Part shown: positions 36,906 to 46,796 of the stretch, piece by piece | How positions within the stretch are numbered: the first letter of the stretch is position 1 | How the letters are laid out: each line of letters starts with the position of its first letter | NCBI RefSeq assembly: GCF_009766005.1 | Contig: NZ_LMUK01000024.1 | Span: forward strand, 1 to 64,000 | DNA from: Bradyrhizobium sp. S69 | GTDB taxonomy: Bacteria > Pseudomonadota > Alphaproteobacteria > Rhizobiales > Xanthobacteraceae | Direction of reading: 5' to 3' | DNA length: 64,000 bases | Notes under the pieces: generated by a model | The model's input: the letters and a program-made list of their open reading frames with translations, nothing else | Database searches by the model: none | What the model was told of the DNA's origin: nothing | Made by a program: the position numbers and the translations under genes

Positions 36906-37721
36906 ATGCGCATTTCCCTGACCACGTGGAATATCAATTCGGTGCGGCTGCGCATCGATCTCGTCGCCAAATTCCTCAAATCGACGCGGCCGGAAATCCT
37001 GTGCCTGCAGGAAACCAAATGCATCGACGACGCCTTCCCGCTCAAGCGGTTCAAGCGGCTCGGCTATGAGCACGTCGCGCTGAACGGGCAGAAGGGTTAT
37101 CACGGCGTCGCGGTGATCTCGAAGCTGCCGTTCGAGAATACCAACATCAGAACCTTTTGCGACAAGATCGATTCACGCCATATCTCTGTCGAATTCGGCG
37201 CCAAAGCGCAGCTCGCAAAGCCGCTGGTGCTGCATAATTTCTACGTCCCCGCCGGGGGCGATATTCCGGATCCCGCGCTCAATCCGAAATTCGAGCACAA
37301 GCTGCAATTCCTCGATGAGATGAAGGCGTGCGAGCCTTTGCATCCGCACGGCGACGACCGGCATATCCTGGTCGGCGATCTCAACGTGGCGCCGCATGAG
37401 AACGATGTCTGGTCGCACAAGCAACTGCTGAAAGTGGTGTCGCACACGCCGATCGAATGCGAGAAGCTGTTGGCCGCACAGGCCAGCGGCGAATGGATCG
37501 ACGTCGCCCGCGACCGCATCCCGCTCTCGGAAAAAGTCTATACTTGGTGGAGCTACCGTGCCGCCGACTGGACCGTCGGCGACCGGGGCCGAAGGCTCGA
37601 TCACATCTGGGTCTCGCGCGCGCTGAAGGACGGCGTCAGCGACTTCAAGATCACCCGCGACGCCCGTAGCTGGGAGCGGCCGTCCGATCATGTGCCGGTG
37701 ACGGTGACACTGGAAGTGTAG
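36906..37721 (+). CDS. xth: Exodeoxyribonuclease III
   Basis: A 271-residue AP endonuclease and 3'-5' exonuclease for base-excision repair. The motifs are WNINSVRLR, LCLQETKC (catalytic Glu), GDLNVAPHENDVW (active-site Asp/Asn), and WSYRAADWTVGDRGRRLDHIW with terminal SDHVPV (active-site Asp/His). Length matches the family. It starts at ATG 36906, 65 bp after lolA. Confidence 0.94.
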   Translation: MRISLTTWNINSVRLRIDLVAKFLKSTRPEILCLQETKCIDDAFPLKRFKRLGYEHVALNGQKGYHGVAVISKLPFENTNIRTFCDKIDSRHISVEFGAKAQLAKPLVLHNFYVPAGGDIPDPALNPKFEHKLQFLDEMKACEPLHPHGDDRHILVGDLNVAPHENDVWSHKQLLKVVSHTPIECEKLLAAQASGEWIDVARDRIPLSEKVYTWWSYRAADWTVGDRGRRLDHIWVSRALKDGVSDFKITRDARSWERPSDHVPVTVTLEV

Positions 37722-37763
37722 GTTTTTGTCGTCCCGCGAAGGATGCCGCGACACACCGGAACC

Positions 37764-37923
37764 GTCATCCCCGGGACGAACGCGGAGCGTTCGCCCGTGA
37801 GGAGCGGCGTCTTCGCCGCGTCTCGAAGGATGGTGTTCAGCGTCGTGCTTGCGGCCATCCTTCGAGGCTCGCAAGAGCTCGCACCTCACGGGCGAACGCA
37901 ATTGCGTTCGTCCCGGGGATGAC
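37764..37923. repeat. Nested palindromic repeat, family C variant
   Basis: Outer arms GTCATCCCCGGGACGAACG and its complement near the right end enclose a second pair (GCGAACG-type and GCGTCTCGAAGGATGG / CCATCCTTCGAGGC). The element is 160 bp and could fold as a long compound hairpin between xth and the leftward cyclic-nucleotide gene. The inner part matches family C at 40804 and 47882. Confidence 0.75.
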
Positions 37924-37980
37924 GTCCGAGACAAGCTCCTTCGCCGGGACGAACAGGAAAGTGTCTGCTTTACTTTGCGT

Positions 37981-38424
37981 CTAGCTGCTCAGCTTCGCGC
38001 CGGCCATCAGGATATCGCTGGCGATCTGGCTGGTGCGGTTGGCGAACTCGTCACGCAGCCGGCGCGCGGCGACCGGGTCGCTTTCAAGCACGCGCTGAAA
38101 CAGGCTGCGGGAGACTCGGACCACCGAGGAATATTCCAGCGCGGTCGCGGTGGACGGCCGCGGCATCGCCACCACCAGCGCAAGCTCGCCGATCAGCGTG
38201 CCGGGACCCGCGACGATTTCGGCGCCGTTGCCATCCTCGATGCGAAACGCCCCGCGCTGAACGATAAATCCGGCGTCGGCGGCATCGCCCGCCGTGAACA
38301 AGAGATCGCCGCGCGCGAAGTCGCGCTGCTCGGAGCCGATCGCAAGCATCCGCAGAGAAGCCGTCCCCAACAGGCGCATTGTCGGGACGCGCTCGAACAA
38401 GGCAACATCATCTTCGATCGACAT
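37981..38424 (-). CDS. Stand-alone cyclic nucleotide-binding domain protein
   Basis: A 147-residue protein that is essentially one Crp-like cyclic-nucleotide-binding domain (FTAGDAADAGFIVQRGAFRI, GPGTLIGELALVVAMPRPSTATALE). The phosphate-binding cassette is GELALV...RPSTATA. There is no helix-turn-helix, so it is not a direct DNA-binding regulator. It may sense cAMP or cGMP and act on a partner. It lies just downstream of a response regulator on the same strand (51 bp). Confidence 0.85.
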   Translation of the reverse strand: MSIEDDVALFERVPTMRLLGTASLRMLAIGSEQRDFARGDLLFTAGDAADAGFIVQRGAFRIEDGNGAEIVAGPGTLIGELALVVAMPRPSTATALEYSSVVRVSRSLFQRVLESDPVAARRLRDEFANRTSQIASDILMAGAKLSS

Positions 38425-38475
38425 CTAAAACCGGTGATCGGGCCGCGCTAATCGCGAATCGCTGCCCGAATCGTA

Positions 38476-39162
38476 TCACGGCACCAGCTTGTAGCCACCG
38501 GCTTCCGTTACCAGGATCTCCGGGTTGGCGGCGTCCTTCTCGATCTTCTGCCGCAGACGGTAGATATGGGTTTCCAGGGTGTGGGTGGTGACGCCCGAAT
38601 TATAGCCCCAGACTTCCTGCAGCAGGGTTTCGCGCGACACCGGCAATTGGCCGGCCCGGTACAGGAAACGCAGGATCGCGGTTTCCTTCTCGGTCAGCCG
38701 TACTTTTCGGGCATTGGCGCCGGTCAGCATCTTGGAGCCGGGTCGGAAGCTGTAGGGACCGACCGAAAACACCGCATCTTCGCTGGCTTCATGCTGGCGC
38801 AGCTGGGCCCTGATCCGCGCCAGCAGCACCGCGAAACGGAACGGCTTGGCGACATAGTCATTGGCGCCCGATTCAAGTCCGAGAATGGTGTCCGAATCGG
38901 TGTCGTGCCCGGTCAGCATGATGATCGGGGCCTTGAAGCCACCCTTGCGCAGGCTGCGGACGACCTCGCGGCCGTCGGTATCCGGCAAGCCCACGTCCAT
39001 CAGCACCAGATCCGGGGCATTGGCCTTGGCAGCGGTCGCACCCTTGGCGCCCGTATCGACCGCGGAGGCTTCAAATTCCTCGTGCAGCGACAACTGCTCG
39101 ACCAGCGTGTCGCGCAGGTCGGTATCGTCATCCACGATCAGAATTTTGCGGGCATTGGCCAT
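38476..39162 (-). CDS. OmpR/PhoB family response regulator
   Basis: A 228-residue two-component regulator. The receiver domain begins KILIVDDDTDLRDTL, with acidic pair D11/D12, phospho-acceptor D56 in LVLMDVGLPD, and Lys in YVAKPF. The C-terminal winged helix is RKVRLTEKETAILRFLYRAGQ ... VTTHTLETHIYRLRQKIE. No histidine kinase gene is adjacent, making it an orphan. The conserved location beside lolA/xth in related genomes is plausible but not verifiable here. Target genes unknown. Confidence 0.93.
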   Translation of the reverse strand: MANARKILIVDDDTDLRDTLVEQLSLHEEFEASAVDTGAKGATAAKANAPDLVLMDVGLPDTDGREVVRSLRKGGFKAPIIMLTGHDTDSDTILGLESGANDYVAKPFRFAVLLARIRAQLRQHEASEDAVFSVGPYSFRPGSKMLTGANARKVRLTEKETAILRFLYRAGQLPVSRETLLQEVWGYNSGVTTHTLETHIYRLRQKIEKDAANPEILVTEAGGYKLVP

Positions 39163-39418
39163 GTCGTAACATCCTCTGGAGCCGAAACGCCTTCGGCCGA
39201 GTCGGCGGCGGGAAGCTTCTTGGGCGGGCGAAGCTTGATTCGTACGTGTAGTTTCGTCTTGAAGTAGGGGCCTGTTACGGATTCACAAGCAGTAAGGCAG
39301 TCTACTCCAGAACTCGCAGGCATTTAGATGAATGTCCTGTAATGGCGGCTATGCGCCGTTCTCTCCATCCGGCGGTCTCGAAAAAGGCTGGCTTCCTATA
39401 GAAAGACAAGCGTCTTCA

Positions 39419-39982
39419 ATGGTTTCTGTGATATTCTCTTCCGATGGGCTGCTGGCGGACGGCCCTCTCGCGGCGATCCGGGTGAGCGCTGCCGCCGGTA
39501 ACCCGCAACGGGGATGGCTGACCATCGGGCCAAAGACGGTACCCGTCGCCTTGGGCCGCGGCGGCATCAAGGCCAACAAGCGGGAAGGCGATGGGGCGAC
39601 GCCGAGAGGCGTCTTCCGGCCGCGCCGGCTATGGTGGCGGGCCGATCGTTATCCCCGCCCGCGCACCTTCTTGCCCATACGCGCCATCCGGCCCGAAGAC
39701 GCCTGGTGCGAAGACCCCTTAAGCCGCCATTATAACCAGCCGCTGCGGCTGGATCGGGATTGCGGCGGCGACCGCCTCACGCGCGAAGATCACCTCTATG
39801 ATTTCATCGTCGAAATCGACCACAACAGCTCGCCGCGCATCGCCGGCCGTGGCAGCGCCGTGTTCCTGCATCTGGCGCGGAGAGATTTTTCGCCAACCGC
39901 CGGCTGCGTCTCGATGACACGTCAGGCGATGCTGCGGTTGCTGGAGCGGCTGGGTCCGCAAACCAGGATCGTGATCGCCTGA
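39419..39982 (+). CDS. L,D-transpeptidase family (YkuD-like) protein
   Basis: A protein of about 187 residues of the YkuD-like group exemplified by COG3786. The N-terminal AAIRVSAAAGNPQRGWLTIG, then KANKREGDGATPRGVFRPRRLW, and the active-site region GSAVFLHLARRDFSPTAGCVSM with the catalytic Cys and upstream His are diagnostic. It probably cross-links or trims peptidoglycan peptides. No signal peptide is apparent from this start; the frame extends upstream to 39332 but without a better signal. Followed 21 bp later by the hydratase gene. Confidence 0.82.
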   Translation: MVSVIFSSDGLLADGPLAAIRVSAAAGNPQRGWLTIGPKTVPVALGRGGIKANKREGDGATPRGVFRPRRLWWRADRYPRPRTFLPIRAIRPEDAWCEDPLSRHYNQPLRLDRDCGGDRLTREDHLYDFIVEIDHNSSPRIAGRGSAVFLHLARRDFSPTAGCVSMTRQAMLRLLERLGPQTRIVIA

Positions 39983-40003
39983 CCATCCGGGGAAATCAGA
40001 ACC

Positions 40004-40789
40004 ATGCTTGATCAAGATCAGATCGCGGCGGCATCGGCTACCTTGCGGGATCACTGGCGCCAGGGAACGAAACTTGACGCGCTAGAGGCTTCGCTTCGCC
40101 CGCGCGATCGCGCCGAAGGTTACGCGATCCAGGCGGCCATCGAACATGGCAGGGCCGGCCATCTGTTCGGATGGAAGATCGCCGCCACCAGCGAAGCCGG
40201 ACAAAAACACATCAACGTCGACGGCCCGATGGCGGGGCGCATCCTGTCCAAGACGGTGATCGCGGATGGCGGCACCGCCTCGATGGCGGGAAACGAGATG
40301 CGTGTCGGCGAACCGGAATTCGCCTTTCGCATGGCGGCGGACCTGCCGCCGCGGTCACAGCCCTACACGGTGCAACAGGTGCTCGACGCGGTGGGCACGC
40401 TTCATCCCGCGATCGAGATTCCGGATTCGCGGTTTTCGGATTTCGTCAGCGCGGGCGCGGCGCAAATCATCGCCGATAATGCCTGCGCGCATCTGTTCGT
40501 GCTGGGCACGCCGACCACTGCGAACTGGCGTGCGCTCGATCTGGTCGAGCAAAGATCCGTCATCACCTTGCGCGACAAACAATACATCGGCCATGGCCGG
40601 AACGTGCTCGGCGACCCCCGGATCGCGCTCACCTGGCTTGCCAATGAATTGAGCCTGCTCGGCGTGACCTTGCGGGCCGGCCAGATCGTCACCACCGGCA
40701 CCTGCCACCCGCCGCTGCCGATTCAATCAGGCGACGTGTTCGCCGCCGATTTCGGCGTGCTTGGGAAAGTCTCGGTGCGATTTAGCTAG
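40004..40789 (+). CDS. 2-keto-4-pentenoate hydratase family protein
   Basis: A 261-residue member of the MhpD/fumarylacetoacetase-like fold. The N-terminus is RDRAEGYAIQAAIEHGRAGHLFGWKI, and the metal-binding region is GEPEFAFRMAADLPPR, followed by LHPAIEIPDSRF. These enzymes hydrate 2-hydroxypenta-2,4-dienoate in aromatic meta-cleavage. No other meta-pathway genes are nearby, so the substrate is uncertain. Probably co-transcribed with the L,D-transpeptidase gene 21 bp upstream. Confidence 0.85.
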   Translation: MLDQDQIAAASATLRDHWRQGTKLDALEASLRPRDRAEGYAIQAAIEHGRAGHLFGWKIAATSEAGQKHINVDGPMAGRILSKTVIADGGTASMAGNEMRVGEPEFAFRMAADLPPRSQPYTVQQVLDAVGTLHPAIEIPDSRFSDFVSAGAAQIIADNACAHLFVLGTPTTANWRALDLVEQRSVITLRDKQYIGHGRNVLGDPRIALTWLANELSLLGVTLRAGQIVTTGTCHPPLPIQSGDVFAADFGVLGKVSVRFS

Positions 40790-40803
40790 CAACAATTGAT
40801 GAC

Positions 40804-40910
40804 GTCATCCTGAGGTGCGAGCCCTTGCGAGCCTCGAAGGATGTTGTTCGGCGCAGTGCGCGCGGCCATCCTTCGAGGCGCGCAAGAAAGTGCGCGCACC
40901 TCAGGATGAC
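40804..40910. repeat. Palindromic intergenic repeat, family C copy 2
   Basis: The outer arms GTCATCCTGAGGTGCG and CGCACCTCAGGATGAC enclose GAGCCTCGAAGGATG / CATCCTTCGAGGCGC. It is placed between the convergent hydratase and YggS genes. The matching copy is at 47882-47988. Confidence 0.88.
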
Positions 40911-40956
40911 GTCAGAGCTAGCTTCACAGGCTCTCAGGGTGACGGCAACATCGTGC

Positions 40957-41646
40957 TCACCGATGTCCGAAAATCGCCGAGCCGACGCGGATATGGGTGG
41001 CGCCGAACTGGATCGCGATCGCGAAGTCGGCGCTCATGCCCATCGACAGGTTGTTCAGCCCGTTGCGCGCCGCGATCTTCGCCGTCAGCGCGAAATGCGG
41101 CGCCGGCGCCTCGTCGACCGGCGGAATGCACATCAGGCCGGAAATCTCCAAACCGTATTTCTCGCGACAGGCCGCGATGAAAGCATCCGCCTCGGCCGGC
41201 GCGACGCCCGCTTTCTGCGGCTCCTCGCCGGTGTTGAGCTGGACGAACAATTCCAGCCGCCGTTTTTGAGAATTGATTTCCTTGGCTAACGCTTCGCAAA
41301 TGCTCGGACGGTCGACCGAATGGACCGCATCGAACAGCGCCACGGCCTCTTTGGCCTTGTTGGATTGCAGCGGCCCGATCAGATGCAACGCGAGCCCCGG
41401 ATAGGCCGGCATTAACCCTGGCCACTTGGCTTTGGCTTCCTGCACGCGATTTTCGCCGAAAACGCGCTGCCCGGCGTCGATGACAGGCGTAATCGCCTCA
41501 GCGTCGAATGTCTTGGACACCGCGATCAACGTCACCGACGCGCGATCGCGTCGCGCCTCGACGCACGCGCGCAGAATGTCGGCCTCTACCGAGGCCAGCG
41601 CGCTTGGTAAAGGGCGGGTTATCGCTGAGGGATTTTCGGGAGTCAT
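40957..41646 (-). CDS. YggS/PLPBP family PLP homeostasis protein
   Basis: A 229-residue PLP-binding TIM-barrel protein. ISVSKTFDAEAI holds the PLP-Lys (read in the LIAVSKTFDAE segment), FGENRVQEAKAKWPGL is diagnostic, and LHLIGPLQSNKAKEAV and LSMGMSADFAIAIQFGATHIRVGSAIFG complete the family pattern. It buffers free PLP and affects amino-acid and keto-acid balance; it is not known to be an enzyme. Divergent from a diguanylate cyclase across 119 bp. Confidence 0.92.
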   Translation of the reverse strand: MTPENPSAITRPLPSALASVEADILRACVEARRDRASVTLIAVSKTFDAEAITPVIDAGQRVFGENRVQEAKAKWPGLMPAYPGLALHLIGPLQSNKAKEAVALFDAVHSVDRPSICEALAKEINSQKRRLELFVQLNTGEEPQKAGVAPAEADAFIAACREKYGLEISGLMCIPPVDEAPAPHFALTAKIAARNGLNNLSMGMSADFAIAIQFGATHIRVGSAIFGHR

Positions 41647-41765
41647 TTTTCGGGTGCCATGACGCCTGCCGCCGTAGATTTACGGAGTAAGTTGAATTTT
41701 ACCGAGTTCAGGAAAGGCTTCTTGAACCCTTACCTCTATGTTCCATCTGGGGCCGGGGATTAAAG

Positions 41766-43463
41766 ATGTCACGCTTCACTTTCAACCGCAAACAGGCGAA
41801 ACTCAAGAAACTCCTCGGGATTCGTGCGCGGCTGGCGTTGCTGGCGCTGATCCTGGTGGCTCCCTTGATGCTCGACCGCGCCCGCTCGCTCGAGGACGCC
41901 CGCGCCAAACAATTGGCCCTCGCCTCCCAGGAATTTTCGGAACTAGCGCAGCACAGCGCCGATACCCAGCGCGAAGTAATCTCGTCCGTCGAGACGATGC
42001 TGAAATCCGCGGCCTATATTCGCGGATCGGCGGGCGGCGTCAGCCGCAGTTGCGATATCCTGCGCGCGAGCCTGCCGGTCAACCTGCCGTGGATCCGCTC
42101 ACTGTTGATCGTCGGCGGCGATGGCCATGTCCAATGCGCGACGCAGAATTCACTTGTCGGCCTCGATATCAGCAAACGGGCCTATCTCAAGCAGGCACGC
42201 GATGCGCGCGACGTCGTCTTCAGCGACTTCCTGTTCTCGATGGCGACCGACCTGCCGATCGTGATGGCGGCCTATCCGGTATCCGCGATCCGGGAGGATT
42301 CCGACGCCGTGATCGTCGCCGGCGTCAATATCGACTGGATGTCGAAGATCATGAGCAATCTCGGCGGCCGTCCCGGCATTTCGGCGGCGCTGATCGACAG
42401 CACGGGCATCGTGATGGCCGCGCCGGCGGATCAAGCCAGCATGGTCGGCCGGTCGCTCGACACCATACCGTTATTGTCCGCCATCGCCGACAAAGCGATC
42501 GATTCGGAACAGGCGGATGGATCGCTCTCATTCGTCGCAGCCGACGGTTCGAAACGCACGGTGAACTTCGCGCGGATTCCCGGCACGCAATCGCGCCTGA
42601 TCGTCAGCATTGACGAAACCAAGGTGTCGGCCGCGATCAATCACGACATTCGCACCGCTTATCTGCAACTCGGCTTCGTGTGCCTGTTCGTGCTGCTCGG
42701 CGCGCTGGTCGCCGCGGAAAAGCTCATCATCCACCCGATCGAGATCATGGCGGGAACGGCGAAACGTTTCGGCCAGGGCGACTGGTCGGCACGCGCGGGG
42801 CGCAACCGGCTGCCGGCCGAATTCGTGCCGCTGGCGCGCGCCTTCAACGCGATGGCGGCCAAGCTTGGCGAGCGCGAACGCGAATTGGTCGCCACCAACG
42901 ACCGGCTGACGGTGATGGCCTCGATCGACATGCTGTCCGGCCTCGCCAACCGGCGCGGCTTCCAGAGCCGGCTCGATTTCGAATGGATGAAAGCCTTGCA
43001 GCACGGCGCCGAGCTGTCGCTGCTGATGATCGACGTCGATCATTTCAAGTTGTTCAACGACACCTATGGCCATCCCGAAGGCGACGCTTGTCTCACGAAA
43101 CTCGGCGAAACGCTGGCCGGGCTCGCGGCCGATACCATGGGTTTTGCCGGGCGGTATGGCGGCGAGGAGTTCTGCCTGCTGTTGCCCAACACCGATTCGG
43201 CCCGTGCGGTGGAGATCGGCGAACAGGTGCGTTCGGTGATCGCGAGCCTCGCGATGCCGCATTGCACGTCGAGCCATCAGATTGTCACCGTCAGCGTAGG
43301 CGTCGCCTGCACCAGGCCCAACGAACGCCAGCGGCCGGGCGATTTGATCGAAGCGGCCGACGCGGCGCTCTACGCCGCCAAGCATCGCGGCCGTAACGCC
43401 GTGGTCGAGCACGGCTTCGTGCGGGTGACCGATATCGACGGCTCGATGGCGATGGCGAGCTGA
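41766..43463 (+). CDS. Membrane-bound diguanylate cyclase with periplasmic sensor
   Basis: A 565-residue signalling protein. One N-terminal TM helix (about 22-36) and one at about 301-318 flank a periplasmic region of Cache-like character. A HAMP-like linker (MAGTAKRFGQGDWSARAG) leads to the GGDEF domain, with active site RYGGEEF at about residues 463-469. It should make cyclic di-GMP and affect motility or biofilm. The RxxD inhibitory site expected five residues before GGEEF is absent (DTMG there), so product inhibition at that site is unlikely. The ligand is unknown. Confidence 0.9.
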   Translation: MSRFTFNRKQAKLKKLLGIRARLALLALILVAPLMLDRARSLEDARAKQLALASQEFSELAQHSADTQREVISSVETMLKSAAYIRGSAGGVSRSCDILRASLPVNLPWIRSLLIVGGDGHVQCATQNSLVGLDISKRAYLKQARDARDVVFSDFLFSMATDLPIVMAAYPVSAIREDSDAVIVAGVNIDWMSKIMSNLGGRPGISAALIDSTGIVMAAPADQASMVGRSLDTIPLLSAIADKAIDSEQADGSLSFVAADGSKRTVNFARIPGTQSRLIVSIDETKVSAAINHDIRTAYLQLGFVCLFVLLGALVAAEKLIIHPIEIMAGTAKRFGQGDWSARAGRNRLPAEFVPLARAFNAMAAKLGERERELVATNDRLTVMASIDMLSGLANRRGFQSRLDFEWMKALQHGAELSLLMIDVDHFKLFNDTYGHPEGDACLTKLGETLAGLAADTMGFAGRYGGEEFCLLLPNTDSARAVEIGEQVRSVIASLAMPHCTSSHQIVTVSVGVACTRPNERQRPGDLIEAADAALYAAKHRGRNAVVEHGFVRVTDIDGSMAMAS

Positions 43464-43632
43464 GCGACGCCACCGCTTCCCTCGGAGCCATAAAGCGATC
43501 GAAACCGGCGGTCGCGCAGGCCGCCCCAGTCCTTGCAAGTCGTTGCAAGCCGTTGACCGCGCAGCCGCTTTTGTGGCCTAGTCCGCCGTCTCCGAAAACC
43601 GGCCCCAGGCCAGCGAAAAGTCCTGCGATTTC

Positions 43633-46257
43633 ATGACCTCCGAACGCTACAACGCACGCGAATCCGAGCCGCGCTGGCAACGCCAGTGGGACCAACAGGC
43701 GATCTTCACCTCCAAAAATGACGATCCGCGGCCGAAATATTACGTGCTGGAGATGTTCCCCTATCCGTCCGGGCGCATCCATATCGGGCACGTCCGCAAC
43801 TACACGCTAGGCGACGTGCTGGCGCGATTCATGCGCGCCAAGGGTTTTAACGTGCTGCATCCGATGGGCTGGGATGCCTTTGGTCTGCCGGCGGAAAACG
43901 CCGCCATCGAGCGCAAGATCGCGCCCAAGGCGTGGACCTACGACAATATCGCCGCGATGAAGAAGCAGTTGCAGTCGATCGGGCTGTCGCTGGACTGGTC
44001 GCGGGAATTCGCGACCTGCGATCCGTCTTATTACAAGCATCAGCAGAAGATGTTCCTGGATTTTCTGCGCGCAGGGCTCGCCGAGCGCGAGAAGCGCAAG
44101 ATCAACTGGGACCCGGTCGACATGACCGTGCTGGCCAACGAGCAGGTGATCGACGGCCGCGGCTGGCGCTCCGGCGCGGTGGTCGAGCAGCGCGAGATGA
44201 ACCAGTGGGTCTTCAAGATCACGAAGTACTCGCAGGAGCTGCTGGACGCGCTCGATACGCTCGACCGCTGGCCCGACAAGGTGCGGCTGATGCAGCGCAA
44301 CTGGATCGGGCGCTCCGAGGGCCTGCTGGTGCGGTTTGCGCTCGATCCGGCAACCTCACCGGCCGGCGAGAGCGAGCTGAAGATTTTTACGACGCGACCT
44401 GACACGCTGTTCGGCGCCAAGTTCATGGCGATCGCGGCCGATCATCCGCTGGCGCAGGCAGCGGCTGCGAAGAATCCTGATCTCGCCGCGTTCATCGCCG
44501 ACGTCAAACGGATCGGCACCGCGCAGGAAATCATCGATACCGCCGAAAAGCTGGGTTTCGATACCGGCATCCGGGCGATCCATCCGTTCGACGAGAACTG
44601 GAAGGTGCCGGTTTACGTCGCGAATTTCGTGCTGATGGAATACGGCACCGGGGCGATTTTCGGCTGCCCGGGACACGACCAGCGCGACCTCGATTTCGTC
44701 AACAAATACGGTCTCGGCGTGACGCCGGTGGTCTGCCCGGAAGGTCAGGATCCCTCGACCTTTGTCATCACCGACGTCGCTTATGACGGTGATGGCCGCA
44801 TGATCAATTCTCGCTTCCTCGACGGCATGACCATCGATCAGGCCAAGCAAGACGTGGCCAAACGGCTGGAAGCCACGGTACGCGGCAACATGCCGGTCGC
44901 CGAGCGGCAGGTGAACTTCCGCCTGCGCGACTGGGGTATCTCGCGCCAGCGCTATTGGGGTTGCCCGATCCCGGTGATCCACTGCCCGACCTGCGACGTG
45001 GTTCCGGTACCGGACAAGGATTTGCCGGTGGTGCTGCCCGAGGATGTCACGTTCGACAAGCCCGGCAACGCGCTCGACCATCATCCGACCTGGAAGCACG
45101 TCAGTTGTCCGCAATGCGGGGCCAAGGCCGTCCGTGAAACCGACACCATGGACACCTTCGTGGATTCTTCCTGGTATTTCGCGCGCTTCACCGATCCCTG
45201 GAACGAAAACGCGCCGACCACGCCCGCCGTGGTCAACCGCATGATGCCGGTCGACCAGTATATCGGCGGCGTCGAGCATGCGATCCTGCATCTGCTGTAC
45301 AGCCGCTTCTTCATCCGCGCGATGAAGGCCACCGGACATATCGGCATGGAGGAGCCGTTCGCCGGCATGTTCACCCAGGGCATGGTGGTGCACGAGACCT
45401 ACCAAAAGGCCGACGGCAGCTACGTCACGCCGGCCGAGGTCAAGATCGAGGTCGGCGGGAACGGCAAGCGCGCCGTTCTCATGGCAACCGGCGAAGACGT
45501 TACCGTCGGCCCAATCGAGAAGATGTCGAAGTCGAAGAAGAATACCGTCGACCCCGACGACATCATCGCGAGCTACGGCGCCGACGTTGCGCGCTGGTTC
45601 ATGCTGTCGGATTCACCACCGGATCGCGACGTGATCTGGAGCGACGAACGCGTGCAAGGCGCGTCGCGTTTCGTGCAGCGGCTGTGGCGGCTGGTCAATG
45701 AATCCGCCGATATCGCCAAGTCAGCCCCGGCGGCGCGGCCGGCCGCGTTCGGAGCCGACGCGCTGGCGCTTCGCAAGGCTGCCCATGGCGCGCTGGATAA
45801 GGTCTCGACCGGCATCGAGAAGCTGCATTTCAACGTCTGCCTGGCCTATATCCGCGAATTCGCCAATGCCCTGGCCGACATATTGGGACGCGAAGCTACG
45901 CCCGCCCCCGACCTGGCCTGGGCGGTCCGGGAGGCCGCGGTCATCCTGGTTCAATTGGTCTCGCCGATGATGCCGCATCTGGCCGAGGAGTGCTGGCAGG
46001 TGCTGGGGCAGCGGGGACTGGTTTCGGAGGCCAATTGGCCCAAAATCGAACGAGATTTGCTGGTTGAAGATACCGTAACGCTGGTGGTCCAGGTCAACGG
46101 CAAGAAGCGCGGCGAGGTCACACTCGCCAGCCAAGCGCAAAATCCGGAAATTGAGGCTGCCGTTTTGGCGCTCGATACGGTAAAACAGGCCCTGGACGGC
46201 AAGACCGTCCGCAAGGTGATCATTGTGCCGAAGAGGATCGTGAATGTCGTTGGCTAG
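43633..46257 (+). CDS. leuS: Leucyl-tRNA synthetase
   Basis: An 874-residue class I aminoacyl-tRNA synthetase charging tRNA-Leu. The HIGH signature is [13 protein letters not shown] near residue 47, a CP1 editing insertion follows (about 230-420), and the KMSKS signature is KMSKSKKN near residue 630. The zinc-ribbon-like [19 protein letters not shown] is typical. It starts at ATG 43633. Its stop overlaps lptE by 14 nt, and holA follows, a conserved three-gene operon. Confidence 0.98.
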   Translation: MTSERYNARESEPRWQRQWDQQAIFTSKNDDPRPKYYVLEMFPYPSGRIHIGHVRNYTLGDVLARFMRAKGFNVLHPMGWDAFGLPAENAAIERKIAPKAWTYDNIAAMKKQLQSIGLSLDWSREFATCDPSYYKHQQKMFLDFLRAGLAEREKRKINWDPVDMTVLANEQVIDGRGWRSGAVVEQREMNQWVFKITKYSQELLDALDTLDRWPDKVRLMQRNWIGRSEGLLVRFALDPATSPAGESELKIFTTRPDTLFGAKFMAIAADHPLAQAAAAKNPDLAAFIADVKRIGTAQEIIDTAEKLGFDTGIRAIHPFDENWKVPVYVANFVLMEYGTGAIFGCPGHDQRDLDFVNKYGLGVTPVVCPEGQDPSTFVITDVAYDGDGRMINSRFLDGMTIDQAKQDVAKRLEATVRGNMPVAERQVNFRLRDWGISRQRYWGCPIPVIHCPTCDVVPVPDKDLPVVLPEDVTFDKPGNALDHHPTWKHVSCPQCGAKAVRETDTMDTFVDSSWYFARFTDPWNENAPTTPAVVNRMMPVDQYIGGVEHAILHLLYSRFFIRAMKATGHIGMEEPFAGMFTQGMVVHETYQKADGSYVTPAEVKIEVGGNGKRAVLMATGEDVTVGPIEKMSKSKKNTVDPDDIIASYGADVARWFMLSDSPPDRDVIWSDERVQGASRFVQRLWRLVNESADIAKSAPAARPAAFGADALALRKAAHGALDKVSTGIEKLHFNVCLAYIREFANALADILGREATPAPDLAWAVREAAVILVQLVSPMMPHLAEECWQVLGQRGLVSEANWPKIERDLLVEDTVTLVVQVNGKKRGEVTLASQAQNPEIEAAVLALDTVKQALDGKTVRKVIIVPKRIVNVVG

Positions 46258-46795
46258 AACTGGCATCGCCGTCCGGCTCCTGGCCATCGCCGCCCTCGCG
46301 GCGCTGACGGCGGGCTGCTTCCAGCCGATGTATGCCGAGCACGCCGACGGAACGCCGGGCCTGCGCGAGAAATTGCTGACGGTGGACCTTCCACCGGTGG
46401 CCAAGGCTAATGCATCCCGCGAAGCCCGGATCGGTGTCGCCATCCGCAATGCGCTGGCATTCAAGCTCTACGGCAACGCCGTTGGCGCCCCGCCGCTCTA
46501 TAAACTGGACCTCAGGTTCTCCAGCAGCCGTTCCGACCTGATCGTCGATCCGAACACCGGACTGCCCACCACCGAGAATTTCGGTGTCGACGCGCAGTAC
46601 AACCTGATCGAGATCGCGACCAACAAATCGGTCATGACCGGCACGACGTTCTCGCACCTTTCCTACGATATCCCGGGCAGCTATCAGCGCTTCTCGCGCG
46701 CCCGTGCCTACCGTGATGCCGAGGATCGCGCCGCCCAGGAAATCGCGGATCATATCCAGACCCGGTTGGCGGCATTCTTCTACGCCGGAACCTGA
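46244..46795 (+). CDS. lptE: LPS assembly lipoprotein LptE
   Basis: A 183-residue outer-membrane lipoprotein. The signal ends in a lipobox LTAGC with Cys25 as lipidation site. It forms a plug with LptD to insert lipopolysaccharide into the outer leaflet. The body includes [21 protein letters not shown] and [24 protein letters not shown], as in alphaproteobacterial LptE. It overlaps leuS by 14 nt and is translationally coupled. Confidence 0.9.
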   Translation: MSLARTGIAVRLLAIAALAALTAGCFQPMYAEHADGTPGLREKLLTVDLPPVAKANASREARIGVAIRNALAFKLYGNAVGAPPLYKLDLRFSSSRSDLIVDPNTGLPTTENFGVDAQYNLIEIATNKSVMTGTTFSHLSYDIPGSYQRFSRARAYRDAEDRAAQEIADHIQTRLAAFFYAGT

Positions 46796-46796
46796 T

